A DNA stretch of 59,271 bases. Origin: Acidimicrobiales bacterium (GTDB lineage Bacteria; Actinomycetota; Acidimicrobiia; Acidimicrobiales; JAUJNH01). The translations under genes were made by a program, and so were the position numbers. Below, in pieces: positions 46,067 to 55,938 of the stretch (position 1 is the stretch's first letter; each line of letters begins with the position of its first letter). The notes under the pieces were generated by a model, which worked only from the letters and a program-made list of their open reading frames with translations, ran no database searches and was not told the origin of the DNA. The stretch spans positions 2,120-61,390 of the forward strand of contig JAUJNH010000005.1 in NCBI GenBank assembly GCA_030448245.1. The letters run 5' to 3'.

Positions 46067-46814
46067 GCCGGCCGGACCGTCACGCCGGCGGACGCCAGCA
46101 CCGACTTGGCCTCGGCCACGGTGTGCTCGCCGAAGTGGAAGATCGAGGCGGCCAGCACGGCGTCGGCACCGCCGGCCACCACGCCGTCCACGAGGTGCTG
46201 GAGCGTGCCGACCCCGCCGCTGGCCACCACCGGCACGGCCACGGCGTCGCTGACGGCCCGGGTCAGCTCGAGGTCGAAGCCGTCCCTGGTGCCGTCGCGG
46301 TCCATCGAGGTGAGGAGGATCTCGCCCGCCCCGAGGGCGACGACCTCCTTGGCCCACTCCACGGCGTCGAGACCGGTGGGGGTTCGTCCCCCGTGGGTGA
46401 ACACCTCCCAGCCTCCAGCGGCCCGGCGGGCGTCGATGGCCACCACGGTGCACTGGGCCCCGAACTCGGCGCTGACCTCGGCCACCAGGCCCGGGCGGGC
46501 CACCGCCGCCGTGTTCAGGCTGACCTTGTCGGCCCCGGCCCGCAGCAGGACGCGGGCGTCCTCGACGCTGCGCACGCCCCCACCCACGGTGAGGGGGATG
46601 AACACCTGCTCGGCCGTGCGCCGGACGGCATCGAGCAGGGTGTCCCGGGCGTCGGCCGATGCCGTGATGTCGAGGAAGATCACCTCGTCGGCTCCCTCGG
46701 CGTCGTAGCGGGCGGCCAGCTCGGCCGGGTCACCGGCGTCCCGCAGACCCACGAAGTTCACGCCCTTCACCACCCGGCCCCCTTCACGTCGAGGCAGGGC
46801 ACCACCCGGATCAC
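46063..46814 (-). pseudogene. hisF: HisF (imidazole glycerol phosphate synthase cyclase) gene with one-base frameshift
   Basis: GTG at 46814 starts [12 protein letters not shown]; after adding one G to the run at 46778-46782 the rest follows: [88 protein letters not shown] and [20 protein letters not shown]. Both catalytic Asp (CLDV and MDRDGT) are kept. With HisH it makes the imidazole ring. The lesion lies right after the first Asp. Full length would be about 250 residues. Confidence 0.85.
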
Positions 46815-47536
46815 CCGCTGCGCGGCCACCGCCTCCTCGACGCTGAAGCGGCCCTCGAACAGCGCGCGGCCCACGATGGCGCCGGCCACCCCGAGATCAG
46901 CCAGCGCCCGCAGGTCGTCGAGGCGGCCCACGCCGCCGCTGGCCACCACGGGCACGTCGGTCGCCTCCAGGGCCAGCCGGAGGATGCCCAGGTCGGGGCC
47001 CTCGAGGGTCCCGTCCTGGCGGACGGAGGTGACCACGAAGGCTGCGACCCCCGAGTCGCTGAAACGTTCCAGAGCCTGCTCGAAGGGCTCGTCGACCGTC
47101 TCCTGCCACCCCTGCACGACCACCCTCCCGTCCGCCGCCACCCCCACGTCCACGGCCACCCGCCCGGGGTGGCGGGCGCACAGCTGGCCGACGAACCCGG
47201 GGACCCGGAACGCGGCCGTCCCGACGACCACCCGCTGCACACCGGCGGCCACGAGCGCATCGGCGTCGGCCGCGGTGCGGACCCCACCGCCGCTCTGCAC
47301 CGGCACGTCGACGGCGGCGGCCACGGCGGCCACCAGCCTGCGGTTGTCGCCGCGAGCGGACGCGCAGCGTCGAGGTCGACCACGTGGATCCAGTCGGCGC
47401 CGGCCGCCTGGTAGGAGCGGGCCACCGCCACCGGATCGCGCCCGTAGACCGTCTCCTCGGCGTAGTCGCCCCGGTGGAGGCGGACGACCTGGGCGGCGCG
47501 CAGGTCGATGGCGGGGTAGAGCAGCACGACTCCCAC
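46811..47536 (-). pseudogene. hisA: HisA isomerase gene with a frameshift
   Basis: GTG at 47536: VLLYPAIDLRAAQVVRLHRG (first Asp), AGADWIHVVDLDAAR. One base is missing near 47367; the next frame gives DNRRLVAAVAAAVDVPVQSG, GGVRTAADADALVAAGVQRV, HPGRVAVDVGVAADGRVVV, SVRQDGTLEGPDLGILRLAL and [16 protein letters not shown]. ProFAR isomerase, about 240 residues. The original frame has its TGA at 46811, overlapping the hisF GTG, but the second frame runs through into hisF without stopping, so a compensating lesion near the 3' end is also likely. Confidence 0.85.
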
Positions 47537-48142
47537 CTAGCAGAGGTCGGCGAAGCGGCGCAGGATGGCCAGGCCGGTGCGGCCCGACTTCTCCGGGTGG
47601 AACTGGGTGGCCCACAGCTGGCCCCGCTGCACGATGGCGGTGATGGGACCGCCGTAGTCGCAGGTGGCCACCACGTCGTGGGTGAGGTCGGCTGCGTAGG
47701 AGTGCACGAAGTAGCCCCACGGGTCGTCGAGGCCGTCGAGCAGCGGGCACGGCCCCGTCGGCACCAGCCGGTTCCACTGCATCTGGGGCCGCTTCACGCC
47801 GTCGGGCAGGAGCCGCACCGTGGCCCCCAGGACGCCCAGACCCGGAACGCCGGGCGCCTCCTCGGACCCCTCGTACAGCAGCTGCATCCCGATGCACACG
47901 CCGAGGAAGGGCACGTCGGCCCCGGCGGCGGCCTTGGCGGCCACGTCGAGCCCGCTCTCGCGCAGCGCCTCGGCACAGCGCCGGAAGTGGCCAACGCCGG
48001 GGAGGACCACGCCGGACGCGGCCTCGGCCTCGGCCGACGTGGTGACGAGCCGGGCGTCGGCCCCGACCCGCTCGAAGGCCTTCTGGGCGCTGTGCAGGTT
48101 GCCGATGCCGTAGTCGAGCACCGCGATGCGCGGGCTGGGCAC
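47537..48142 (-). CDS. hisH: imidazole glycerol phosphate synthase amidotransferase
   Basis: 201 residues from GTG, which overlaps the hisB stop (TAGTG). Nucleophile Cys in PFLGVCIGMQLLYEGSEE; His and Glu of the triad in WATQFHPEKSGRTG; oxyanion strand VVLPGVGHFRRCAEAL (His where Ala is more common). It supplies ammonia to HisF. The stop is directly followed by the hisA GTG. Confidence 0.93.
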   Translation of the reverse strand: MPSPRIAVLDYGIGNLHSAQKAFERVGADARLVTTSAEAEAASGVVLPGVGHFRRCAEALRESGLDVAAKAAAGADVPFLGVCIGMQLLYEGSEEAPGVPGLGVLGATVRLLPDGVKRPQMQWNRLVPTGPCPLLDGLDDPWGYFVHSYAADLTHDVVATCDYGGPITAIVQRGQLWATQFHPEKSGRTGLAILRRFADLC

Positions 48143-48735
48143 TACAGCACGCCCTTGGTCGACGGCAGGTCCTCGCCCTCCACCCGCACGGCCGCCCGCA
48201 GGCAGCGCGACACCCCCTTGAAGGCGGCCTCGATCACGTGGTGGGTGTTGTCCCCCGCCGCTTGGTGACGTGCAGGGTGATGCCCGCCGCGGTGGCGAAC
48301 GACTGCCAGAAGTGGCCGGCCATCTCGGGGTTGAACGCTGGCGACCCCAGCGGCAGCACCTCGCCGAACGGCACGTCCCACTGGCACCGCGAAGGGCCGG
48401 CCCGACAGGTCGAGGGCCACCTCGATCAGCGCCTCGTCGAGCGGGAACAGGCCGCTGGCGAACCGGGCCACGCCGGCCTTGTCGCCGAGCGCCTGGCGGA
48501 AGGCGTCGCCGACAGCGATGCCGGTGTCCTCGACCGTGTGGTGCCCGTCGACGTGCAGGTCACCCACCGCCTCGACCGCCAGGCCGAACCCGCCGTGACG
48601 CCCCAGCTGGTCGAGCATGTGGTCGAAGAACGGCAGGCCCGTCGAGACGGTGACCGGCCCACCCCCGAGGTCGACCGAGACGGAGATCTTGGTCTCCTTG
48701 GTGGTGCGGCTGACGGTGGCGAACCTCGGAATCAC
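48142..48735 (-). pseudogene. hisB: imidazoleglycerol-phosphate dehydratase gene with two compensating frameshifts
   Basis: GTG at 48735 (GTGA overlap with hisC): ATVSRTTKETKISVSVDLGG, LPFFDHMLDQLGRHGGFGL, DLHVDGHHTVEDTGIAVGDA and FPLDEALIEVALDLSGRPF. Then an extra base near 48386 shifts to QWDVPFGEVLPLGSPAFNPE and MAGHFWQSFATAAGITLHVT, and a missing G in the run at 48252-48256 returns to DNTHHVIEAAFKGVSRCLRA. About 45 codons are out of frame, covering core residues. The product would be about 197 residues. Confidence 0.85.
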
Positions 48736-49796
48736 AGGACGGCCTCCAGGGCGGTCAGGAAGGCGTCGTTCTCCTCGGGCGTGCCGACGGTGACCCGAAG
48801 GCACCCGGCCAGGCGGGGCCACGACGAGCAGTCGCGCACCAGCACCGAACGGTCGACCAGGTCCTGCCACACCTCGCGACCGGCGCGGGCCCGGGGCCGG
48901 AACAGCAGGAAGTTGGCGTCCGACGGCCACGTGTCGAGGGGCAGGAGGGCGAGGGCGGCGGCGATGCGCTCGCGCTCGCTGACGAGCAGCGCCACCCGGT
49001 CCTCCATCTCGTCGGTGAACCGCAGGGCCAGCCGCCCGGCCGCCTGTTTCACGGCGTCGACGTGGTACGGCAGCGCCGCCTTCTCCCAGAGGGCGGCGAC
49101 GACCTGCGCCGGGCCCAGGAGGTAGCCGAGGCGGGCACCCGCCATCGACCACGTCTTCGAGTAGGTGCGGGTGACGACCAGCGGCACGTCGTCGCCGACC
49201 ATGCCCAGCGACGACCACGAGGCGAACTGGCCGTAGGCCTCGTCGACCACGACCAGGCCGGGCGCCAGCTCCAGGACCTCCTCGACGACGTCCTTCGGCT
49301 CGGCCCGGCCCGTGGGGTTGTTGGGCGAGCACAGGAACGTGACCGACGGCGCCGCCTCGGCCAGCACCCGGCGGACCTCGACGCCCGGGAGGGTGAAGTC
49401 GTCGGCCCGTGCACCGCTGGCGACGGCCGTGCCGGTCATGCGGGCGATGGTGGCGTGCATGGCGTAGGTGGGCTCGAAGACCGCCGCGGCCCGGCCCGGC
49501 CCGCCGTAGGCCAGCAGCAGGCACTGCAGCACCTCGTTCGAGCCGTTGGCCACGAAGACCTGCTCGGGCTGCAGGCCGTGGAGGTTGGCCAGGTCGGCCC
49601 GCAGGGCCTGGCACGTCCGGTCGGGGTATCGGTGCATCGGGAAGGCGGCCACGGCTTCGGCCAGACCGGCGAGGAAGGCCGGGGGCGGGGGCAGCGGCGA
49701 CTCGTTGGTGTTGAGGCGCACGTCGACCTCGACCTGGGCCGAGTGGTAGCCGGCCATCACCCCCAGGTCGTCCCGCAGGGGCGGGAAGGCGCCCAT
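48732..49796 (-). CDS. hisC: histidinol-phosphate aminotransferase
   Basis: 354 residues. NTNESPLPPPPAFLAGLAEA, FVANGSNEVLQCLLLAYGGP, FLCSPNNPTGRAEPKDVVEE, VVVDEAYGQFA and the PLP Lys in VTRTYSKTWSMAGARLGYLL. It makes histidinol phosphate with glutamate. ATG shares its A with the hisD stop; the stop overlaps the hisB GTG. Confidence 0.95.
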   Translation of the reverse strand: MGAFPPLRDDLGVMAGYHSAQVEVDVRLNTNESPLPPPPAFLAGLAEAVAAFPMHRYPDRTCQALRADLANLHGLQPEQVFVANGSNEVLQCLLLAYGGPGRAAAVFEPTYAMHATIARMTGTAVASGARADDFTLPGVEVRRVLAEAAPSVTFLCSPNNPTGRAEPKDVVEEVLELAPGLVVVDEAYGQFASWSSLGMVGDDVPLVVTRTYSKTWSMAGARLGYLLGPAQVVAALWEKAALPYHVDAVKQAAGRLALRFTDEMEDRVALLVSERERIAAALALLPLDTWPSDANFLLFRPRARAGREVWQDLVDRSVLVRDCSSWPRLAGCLRVTVGTPEENDAFLTALEAVL

Positions 49797-51085
49797 CAGC
49801 GGGGGCCGCGCAGCCGCACCGACTGGGCGTGGGCGGCCAGCCCCTCGGCGTCGGCCAGGGCGACGACGTGCGGGGCCAGGCGGGCGAACGCCTCGTGGTC
49901 GGCGCTGACGACGTGGATGACCTTGATGAAGTCGTCGACCCGCAGCCCCGACGAGAAGCGGGCCGAGCCGTGGGTGGGCAGCACGTGCGACGGCCCGGCC
50001 GCGTAGTCGCCCAGGGCGGCCGTGCCGTACATCCCGGTGAAGACGGCACCGGCGTGGCGCACGAGCGGGAGCAGGGCCTCCGGTTCGGCCACCAGGAGCT
50101 CGAGGTGCTCGGGGGCGATGAGGTTGGACACCGCCATGGCCTGCTCCCGGTCTCGGCACAGCACGGCGTGGCCGCCCTCGGCCAGCGTCGCCTCGATCTC
50201 GGCCCGCCTGGGCTGGTCGACCAGGAGGCGGTCGACGGCGTCGCTGACGGCCACCAGCGCCTCCTCCTCCCACGTGACGAGCCAGGCCAGCCCGTCGGGG
50301 CCGTGCTCGGCCTGCACCAGGACGTCGATCGCCGCCCACGTGGGGTCGGTGGTGGCGTCGGCCACGACGACCACCTCGCTGGGGCCGGCGAACGCGCTGG
50401 GCACGCCGACCACCCCCTCCCCCGCCACCTCGCGCTGGGCCACGGCCACGTACACGTTGCCGGGGCCGACGATCACGTCGACCGGGGGGATACTGGCGGT
50501 GCCGTAGGCCAGGGCCCCGATGGCCTGCGCCCCGCCCACCCGGTACACCTCTTCGACGCCCGCCACCGCACAGGCGGCCAGCGTCTCGACCGGCAGCCGC
50601 CCGTCGGCCCCGGGAGGGCACACCACCACCACCTCGTCGACGCCGGCGACCGAAGCGGGGCCGGCCGTCATCAGGACGGTGCTGGGGTACCTGGCCTTGC
50701 CGCCGGGGACGTAGCAGCCGGCCCGCGCCACCGGCCGGCGCAGCTCGCGCAGCACCAGGCCGGCCTCGTCGGTCCTGGCATCGGGCTGCAGCTGGCGGCG
50801 GTGGTGGTCGACGACGTTGGCCCACGCCACCTCGAGCGCCTCGCGCAGCACCGCCGGCACGGCCTCGAGAGCGGCCTTCAGCTCGACCTGCGGGACCCGG
50901 ATCGGGTCGGGCCGCACGCCGTCGAATCGCTCGGTCAGCTCGAGGAGGGCGTCGTCGCCGCGGGCCCGGACGTCGTCGAGGATGGCCCGCACCGCCGCCA
51001 CCGGCGCGTCCCCGCCCACCTCGGGCCGGGGCAGCAGGGGGCGGAGGTCGCCTGTGGCGGACCGCAGGTCGAGTCGGTTGAGCAT
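49796..51085 (-). CDS. hisD: histidinol dehydrogenase
   Basis: 429 residues. GCYVPGGKARYPSTVLMTAG, VDVIVGPGNVYVAVAQREVA, VPSAFAGPSEVVVVADATTD, QAEHGPDGLAWLVTWEEE (catalytic Glu/His region) and HVLPTHGSARFSSGLRVDDF. NAD-dependent oxidation of histidinol to histidine, the last step. First gene of the his operon here; a small plus-strand gene lies upstream. No attenuator recognised. Confidence 0.95.
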   Translation of the reverse strand: MLNRLDLRSATGDLRPLLPRPEVGGDAPVAAVRAILDDVRARGDDALLELTERFDGVRPDPIRVPQVELKAALEAVPAVLREALEVAWANVVDHHRRQLQPDARTDEAGLVLRELRRPVARAGCYVPGGKARYPSTVLMTAGPASVAGVDEVVVVCPPGADGRLPVETLAACAVAGVEEVYRVGGAQAIGALAYGTASIPPVDVIVGPGNVYVAVAQREVAGEGVVGVPSAFAGPSEVVVVADATTDPTWAAIDVLVQAEHGPDGLAWLVTWEEEALVAVSDAVDRLLVDQPRRAEIEATLAEGGHAVLCRDREQAMAVSNLIAPEHLELLVAEPEALLPLVRHAGAVFTGMYGTAALGDYAAGPSHVLPTHGSARFSSGLRVDDFIKVIHVVSADHEAFARLAPHVVALADAEGLAAHAQSVRLRGPR

Positions 51086-51136
51086 GGCGTTGCGAGCCTA
51101 CCGGCGACCCTGGCGGCGCTCTGCCAGCATTCGGCC

Positions 51137-51328
51137 GTGCCCGAGGTCCCCTCCACCGCCGTCCTGACGAGCATCGCCGCCACCCTCGACGACCTGCGGA
51201 CCAGGCTGGTCGAGGCGGCCGAGGCGTTCGGCCAGGCCGGTGACGAGGCCCGGGCCGGCGAGCTGTACGAGGTCGAGCGCCACCTGCTCCAGGCCACCCG
51301 GCGCATGACCAGGCTGCTCCGCACCTGA
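51137..51328 (+). CDS. small helical protein
   Basis: 63 residues from GTG: PEVPSTAVLTSIAATLDDLR, VEAAEAFGQAGDEARAGELY and EVERHLLQATRRMTRLLRT. Two amphipathic helices, no Cys. Divergent from hisD with 51 bases between starts and convergent with nth. Not recognised. Confidence 0.5.
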   Translation: MPEVPSTAVLTSIAATLDDLRTRLVEAAEAFGQAGDEARAGELYEVERHLLQATRRMTRLLRT

Positions 51329-51347
51329 GGCGGAACCGGACCCTCCC

Positions 51348-51998
51348 TCAGACTCGCGACGAGGGGCAGATGTCGTGCAGCACGCAAGCGTGGCAGGCGG
51401 GCGACCGGGCCACGCACACCCGGCGGCCGTGCAGGATGAGCCGCAACGAGAACAGGCCGCGCTCCCCGGCCGGCACCATCGGGTTGAGGTCGGCCTCGAC
51501 CTTCACCGGGTCGTCCTCGCCGGTCAGCCCCAGTCGCTTCGACAGGCGCAGCACGTGGGTGTCGACGGCCAGGCCCGGCTTGCCGAACGCCACGCTCAGC
51601 ACCACGTTGGCCGTCTTGCGACCGACGCCGGGCAGGGTGACGAGGTCGGCCATCCGGTCGGGCACCTCGCCGCCGAACCGCTCGACCAGCGCCGTGGCCA
51701 TCCCGATCAGGCTGCGGGCCTTGGCGTTGAAGAACCCGGTGGGCCGGATGAGGTCCTGGAGCTCCACCGGGCCGGCCGCGGCGAGCGCCGCCGCATCGGG
51801 GTAGCGGGCGAACAGGGCGGGCGTGACCGAGTTGACCGTGCGGTCGGTGCTCTGCGCCGAGAGGATGGTGGCCGCGAGCAGCTCGAAGGGGTTCCGGAAG
51901 TCGAGCTCGCACAGCTCGGCGGCCGTGCCCGGATGCTCGAGGGCCAGCCGCCGGTGCGCCTCCCGAGCCCGCCCCGCCGGTGTACGGGGTCGGGCCAT
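51348..51998 (-). CDS. nth: endonuclease III (DNA glycosylase/AP lyase)
   Basis: 216 residues. Helix-hairpin-helix [20 protein letters not shown] with the catalytic Lys, catalytic Asp in [16 protein letters not shown], and a C-terminal 4Fe-4S loop ([17 protein letters not shown], spacing C-x6-C-x2-C-x5-C). It removes oxidised pyrimidines. The ATG lies 22 bases from the GTG chosen for the divergent mshD. Confidence 0.95.
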   Translation of the reverse strand: MARPRTPAGRAREAHRRLALEHPGTAAELCELDFRNPFELLAATILSAQSTDRTVNSVTPALFARYPDAAALAAAGPVELQDLIRPTGFFNAKARSLIGMATALVERFGGEVPDRMADLVTLPGVGRKTANVVLSVAFGKPGLAVDTHVLRLSKRLGLTGEDDPVKVEADLNPMVPAGERGLFSLRLILHGRRVCVARSPACHACVLHDICPSSRV

Positions 51999-52020
51999 GG
52001 CGCGTGGGAGCCTACGGGTC

Positions 52021-52968
52021 GTGCACCAGCTGGAGGTGAAGCGACGGCTCGACGGCGACGAGATCGGGGCCGTGCAGGTGCTCCTCGACGCGGCCACCCA
52101 CCACGACGGCCACCACGCCCTGGGCGAGCACCAGTGGCTCGACCTGGTCCACGGCGGCCGGGCCGGGTTCGCCGGCATCGTCGCCACGCTCCCGGGCCAC
52201 ACCCACCCGATCGGCTACGCCCAGGTCAGCCGCTCCGAGACCAAGGGAGACGACTGGTCGCTCGAGCTGGTCATCGCCCCCCATCACAGGGAGGACGAGA
52301 CGATCGCCTCGCAGCTCGTCGAGGCCGCGCTGGGCCTGGTCGGCACGGAGGGCGGCGGACGGGTGAACCTGTGGGTGTCGAAGCCCCAGCCGTGGCACGA
52401 CCGGGTGGCTCGCGCTCGCGGGCTGGAACGGGGCCGAGAGCTCTACCAGCTGCGGCGGCCCCTGCCCACCGGCCTCGCCTACGAGCTGGACTGGCGGCCC
52501 TTCGAGCCGGGGCGGGACGAGGAGGCCTGGCTGGAGGTGAACAACGCCGCCTTCGCCAGCCACGCCGAGCAGGGCCAGTGGTCGCGGGAGGTGCTGGCCG
52601 AACGGGAGGCGCTCGACTGGTTCGACCCCTCGGGGTTCCTGCTCCACGAGGGCGACGGCGGCCGCCTCGACGGCTTCTGCTGGACCAAGGTCCACACCGA
52701 CCACGACCAACCGCTCGGAGAGATCTACGTGATCGCGGTGGCTCCCTGGGCCCAGGGCAAGGGGCTCGGCCGGCGCCTGACCCTCGCCGGCCTCGACGTC
52801 CTGGCCCAGCGGGGCATCGGCACCGGCATGCTCTACGTCGATGCCGCCAACACGCCGGCCGTCAAGCTCTACGTCGACCTCGGCTTCACCCTGGACCACG
52901 TCGACCGCGCCTACCACGCCACTCTCGGCGCCGGCTCAGCCCGCGCCCGGCCCGGAGCTGCCGGCTAG
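52021..52968 (+). CDS. mshD: mycothiol synthase
   Basis: 315 residues with two GNAT domains. The C-terminal one has [49 protein letters not shown] and [20 protein letters not shown] plus [19 protein letters not shown], a strong MshD signature. It acetylates Cys-GlcN-Ins to mycothiol, the actinobacterial thiol. GTG at 52021 is preferred; an ATG at 51997 would overlap the nth start. The stop overlaps the stop of the convergent VIT gene. Confidence 0.93.
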   Translation: MHQLEVKRRLDGDEIGAVQVLLDAATHHDGHHALGEHQWLDLVHGGRAGFAGIVATLPGHTHPIGYAQVSRSETKGDDWSLELVIAPHHREDETIASQLVEAALGLVGTEGGGRVNLWVSKPQPWHDRVARARGLERGRELYQLRRPLPTGLAYELDWRPFEPGRDEEAWLEVNNAAFASHAEQGQWSREVLAEREALDWFDPSGFLLHEGDGGRLDGFCWTKVHTDHDQPLGEIYVIAVAPWAQGKGLGRRLTLAGLDVLAQRGIGTGMLYVDAANTPAVKLYVDLGFTLDHVDRAYHATLGAGSARARPGAAG

Positions 52969-53711
52969 ACGGTGCCGGACACCCCGAGCGACGCCCCGAC
53001 GCCGAACGTGACCGCGGCGGCCAGGCTGGCCACGACCAGCTGCCGCAGCGACGACGCCACGACGCTGCGTCCGGTGAAGCCGGCCAGCAAGGCGCCGACG
53101 AGGATGGACGCCACCACGCCCAGGATCACCGAGGCCACCACGGCGCCGGTCCCCCGGCTGACGAGCCACGGCACCAGCGGCACCACCGCGCCGAGGGTGA
53201 ACGCGACGAAGCTGCTCACGGCCGCCCGCACGGGCGACCCGAGCTCGTCCGGATCGATCCCCAGCTCCTCGCGAGCATGGGTCTCGAGCGCCACGTCCGG
53301 GTCGACCGACAGCTGGGCGGCCACCTCGTCGGCGACCGCCGGCTCCACCCCACGGCTGCGGTAGATGCCGGCCAGCTCGCGCCGCTCCATCTCGGGCCGC
53401 AGCTCCAGCTCCCTCCGCTCCACCTCGAGCTCGCGCTCCAGCAGCTCGCGCTGGGCCTGCACCGACACGTACTCGCCCGCCGCCATCGAGCAGGCACCCG
53501 CGATCAGCCCGGCCAGGCCCGCCAGCCGGACGACGCCCGGAGCTGGACTGGCGCCAGCCACGCCCAGGATCAGGCTGACGTTCGACACCAGGCCGTCGCT
53601 GACGCCGAAGATCGCCGCCCTGGCGCTGCCCCCCTTCACGTCGCGGTGGGTGTGGTCGTCGTGAGCCTCGCCCGTCGGGGCTGGACGCTGGAACAGCTGG
53701 GTGAGGCCCAT
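52965..53711 (-). CDS. VIT1/CCC1-family transporter
   Basis: 248 residues. AAIFGVSDGLVSNVSLILGV and AGACSMAAGEYVSVQAQREL are the VIT first-helix motifs; a cytoplasmic metal-binding helical segment follows (ERELEVERRELELRPEMERR, with many Glu), then LGSPVRAAVSSFVAFTLGAV and two more helices. Moves Fe(II) or Mn(II) out of the cytosol. ATG at 53711 chosen; another ATG lies 21 bases upstream. Confidence 0.85.
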   Translation of the reverse strand: MGLTQLFQRPAPTGEAHDDHTHRDVKGGSARAAIFGVSDGLVSNVSLILGVAGASPAPGVVRLAGLAGLIAGACSMAAGEYVSVQAQRELLERELEVERRELELRPEMERRELAGIYRSRGVEPAVADEVAAQLSVDPDVALETHAREELGIDPDELGSPVRAAVSSFVAFTLGAVVPLVPWLVSRGTGAVVASVILGVVASILVGALLAGFTGRSVVASSLRQLVVASLAAAVTFGVGASLGVSGTV

Positions 53712-53796
53712 GCCCGAGAGGCTAGGCGGCATCTCGACGCTGCCCGTGCCCTCACTCGGACGGTAGGTGGACCGAACGGCCGTAGCCTGGGCAGCC

Positions 53797-54855
53797 GTGG
53801 TCTCCCGGTTCGACCTCGACGCCGGAGGCCTCGCCGGGCTCCTGCCGGACGAGCCGCCCTACCGCGTCCGGCAGCTCCGCCACGGCCTGCTGCAGGGGCG
53901 TGAGCCGGGCGAGCTCACCGACCTCCCCAAGCCCCTCAGGGCCCGGCTGGCCGAGATGCACGAGCTGCAGCCCGGGCTCCGCCTGGTGCACGAGGCGGCG
54001 GCCGACGGCGGCGACACCGTCAAGTGGCTGTGGGAGGTGGCCTCCGCCGGTTCCGGCGCCCCGCCGCGGGTGGAGACGGTCCTCATGCACTACCCGGGCC
54101 GCACCACGGTCTGCGTGTCCAGCCAGGCCGGCTGCGCCATGGCCTGCTCGTTCTGCGCCACCGGCCAGCTGGGCTTCGAGCGCCACCTCACCACGGGCGA
54201 GATCGTGGAGCAGGTGGTCCGAGCCAGCTCGACCGCTGCCGCCGGCGGCCGCCGCCTCGGCAACGTCGTGTTCATGGGCATGGGCGAGCCGCTCGCCAAC
54301 CTCGACCGGGTGTGGCAGGCCGTCCACGTCCTCCACGACGACCTCGGCATCTCGGCCCGCCACCTGACCATCTCCACCGTCGGCGTCGTGCCGGGCATCG
54401 ACCGCCTCGCCGCCGCCGACCTGCCCGTCAACCTCGCCGTCTCCCTCCACGCCGCCACCGACGACCTGCGCGACGAGCTGGTGCCGCTCGGCAAGCGCTA
54501 CCCGCTGGGCGAGCTGGTCGAGGCCTGCGCCCGCTACGTGCAGACGACCCGCCGGCGCCTGTCGTTCGAGTGGGCGCTGATCGCCGGCACCAACGACACC
54601 CCGCAGCAGGCCGCCGCCCTGGCCCCCATCGCCAGGGAGCTCCGGGCCCACGTCAACCTCATCCCCCTCAACCCCACGCCCGGCTACCCGGCCACCGGGT
54701 CCTCACCCGCCGCGGTGCGCGCCTTTCGCGACCGGCTCGTGCAGCTGGGCGTCAACGCCACCATCCGCCGCAACCGCGGCACGGACATCGACGCCGCCTG
54801 CGGCCAGCTGCGCGCCTCGATGGCCGCATCACCCGTTCAGATCAGCCGGCGCTGA
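53797..54855 (+). CDS. rlmN: dual-specificity RNA methyltransferase RlmN
   Basis: 352 residues from GTG (GTG at 53767 is an alternative). Radical-SAM Cys: CAMACSFCATGQLGFERHL; GNVVFMGMGEPLANLDRVW; LAVSLHAATDDLRDELVPLG; EWALIAGTNDTP; and the C-terminal Cys in RNRGTDIDAACGQLRA that forms the methyl-transfer thiyl. It methylates A2503 of 23S rRNA and A37 of tRNAs. Confidence 0.95.
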   Translation: MVSRFDLDAGGLAGLLPDEPPYRVRQLRHGLLQGREPGELTDLPKPLRARLAEMHELQPGLRLVHEAAADGGDTVKWLWEVASAGSGAPPRVETVLMHYPGRTTVCVSSQAGCAMACSFCATGQLGFERHLTTGEIVEQVVRASSTAAAGGRRLGNVVFMGMGEPLANLDRVWQAVHVLHDDLGISARHLTISTVGVVPGIDRLAAADLPVNLAVSLHAATDDLRDELVPLGKRYPLGELVEACARYVQTTRRRLSFEWALIAGTNDTPQQAAALAPIARELRAHVNLIPLNPTPGYPATGSSPAAVRAFRDRLVQLGVNATIRRNRGTDIDAACGQLRASMAASPVQISRR

Positions 54856-54867
54856 CAGACTGCGGCG

Positions 54868-55308
54868 GTGGAACGCCGGTTCTTCAACCCGTCCCAGCCC
54901 CAGACCATGCAGGTGGCGGTCTTCCTCCTGTACGCCAACGTCGTCGTCGCCCTGCTCTTCCGCAGTGGCGGCGAAGGCCTCTTCGCCGCCGCCGCCAACT
55001 CCGTCCTGCGAGGAGACGCCCCGTACGACGCCGCAACCCTCCTCGGCAACCTCATCGCCGTCCTCTTCGTCATCGGCTCGGCCGGCGCCGCCTACCTCAT
55101 CGCCAACGAGAAGCGGATCGGCTGGAGGCTCGGCGTCGTCGTCGCCGCCGCACCCCTCGTGGCCACCCTCGTCGTCCTCACCATCGGCTACCCCAGGCGG
55201 GCCAGCCTGTCCAACGTCATCGACATCGGCTTCCTGTTCGACGTGGCCCTGCTCGCCCTCCTGCTGCACAAGCAGACCCGCGACTACGAGAAGATCTGGT
55301 TCAAGTAG
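54868..55308 (+). CDS. four-helix membrane protein, unknown
   Basis: 146 residues from GTG. Helices at about 14-31, 58-82, 87-106 and 117-133; the text includes MQVAVFLLYANVVVALLFRS, AAYLIANEKRIGWRLGVVVA and ends TRDYEKIWFK. It begins 13 bases after rlmN and is 21 bases before the MaoC gene, so all three probably form one transcript. Family not recognised. Confidence 0.65.
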   Translation: MERRFFNPSQPQTMQVAVFLLYANVVVALLFRSGGEGLFAAAANSVLRGDAPYDAATLLGNLIAVLFVIGSAGAAYLIANEKRIGWRLGVVVAAAPLVATLVVLTIGYPRRASLSNVIDIGFLFDVALLALLLHKQTRDYEKIWFK

Positions 55309-55329
55309 CCCGCCGGCTAGAAAGCCGCC

Positions 55330-55785
55330 ATGACCACCGTCGTGCAGGGCATCGACGGCCTGAAGGAGCTGGTGGGCACCGAGCTCGGCACCTCACCGCC
55401 AATGCGGATCACCCAGGAAGCGGTCAACCTGTTCGCCGACGCCACCGGCGACCACCAGTGGATCCACGTCGACGTCGAGCGGGCACGAGCCGGACCCTTC
55501 GGCGGGCCCATCGCCCACGGCTACCTCACCCTGTCCCTCCTCCCCTCACTCCTCCCCACGGTGCTCCAGGTCGACGGCATCTCGATGGGCGTCAACTACG
55601 GCCTGAACCGCCTCCGCTTCCCGAGCCCCGTCCCCGTCGGATCCGAGGTCGCCTGCACCGCCACCCTCGTGGCCGTCGACGACGTCCCCGGCGGCGCCCA
55701 GGTCACCCTGGCCACCACCATCACCGTGACCGGCGCAGCCAAGCCCTCCTGCGTCGCCGAGGTCGTCTTCCGCTACTACGTCTGA
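55330..55785 (+). CDS. MaoC-like dehydratase (enoyl-CoA hydratase 2 fold)
   Basis: 151 residues, single hot-dog domain. The hydratase-2 motif is FADATGDHQWIHVDVERARA followed by GPFGGPIAHGYLTLSLLPSL (Asp and His catalytic). Such NodN/MaoC-type proteins hydrate trans-2-enoyl thioesters. VNYGLNRLRFPSPVPVGSEV is typical of the group. Substrate unknown. Confidence 0.9.
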   Translation: MTTVVQGIDGLKELVGTELGTSPPMRITQEAVNLFADATGDHQWIHVDVERARAGPFGGPIAHGYLTLSLLPSLLPTVLQVDGISMGVNYGLNRLRFPSPVPVGSEVACTATLVAVDDVPGGAQVTLATTITVTGAAKPSCVAEVVFRYYV

Positions 55786-55938
55786 TTGCTCGTTCCGGGC
55801 CATCCTGGCCCTGCGCGCAACGGGCGGCGGCCACCCTGCGGGGCCCGGCCGCCCACGGCCGTCCCGGACCGCCGCGGCCGCGCCAGGGCGGCTGCTGCCG
55901 CCAAACGAGTTGTCGTCGCGCCGGTTGTTGGCAGCTGG

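Noticed and set aside
24641..48256. Programmed ribosomal frameshifting at the G5 runs
   Set aside because: Six unrelated metabolic and regulatory genes with the same defect, no downstream pseudoknot recognised, and no precedent for bioB, trpA, hisF or hisB. Sequencing error or decay is simpler.
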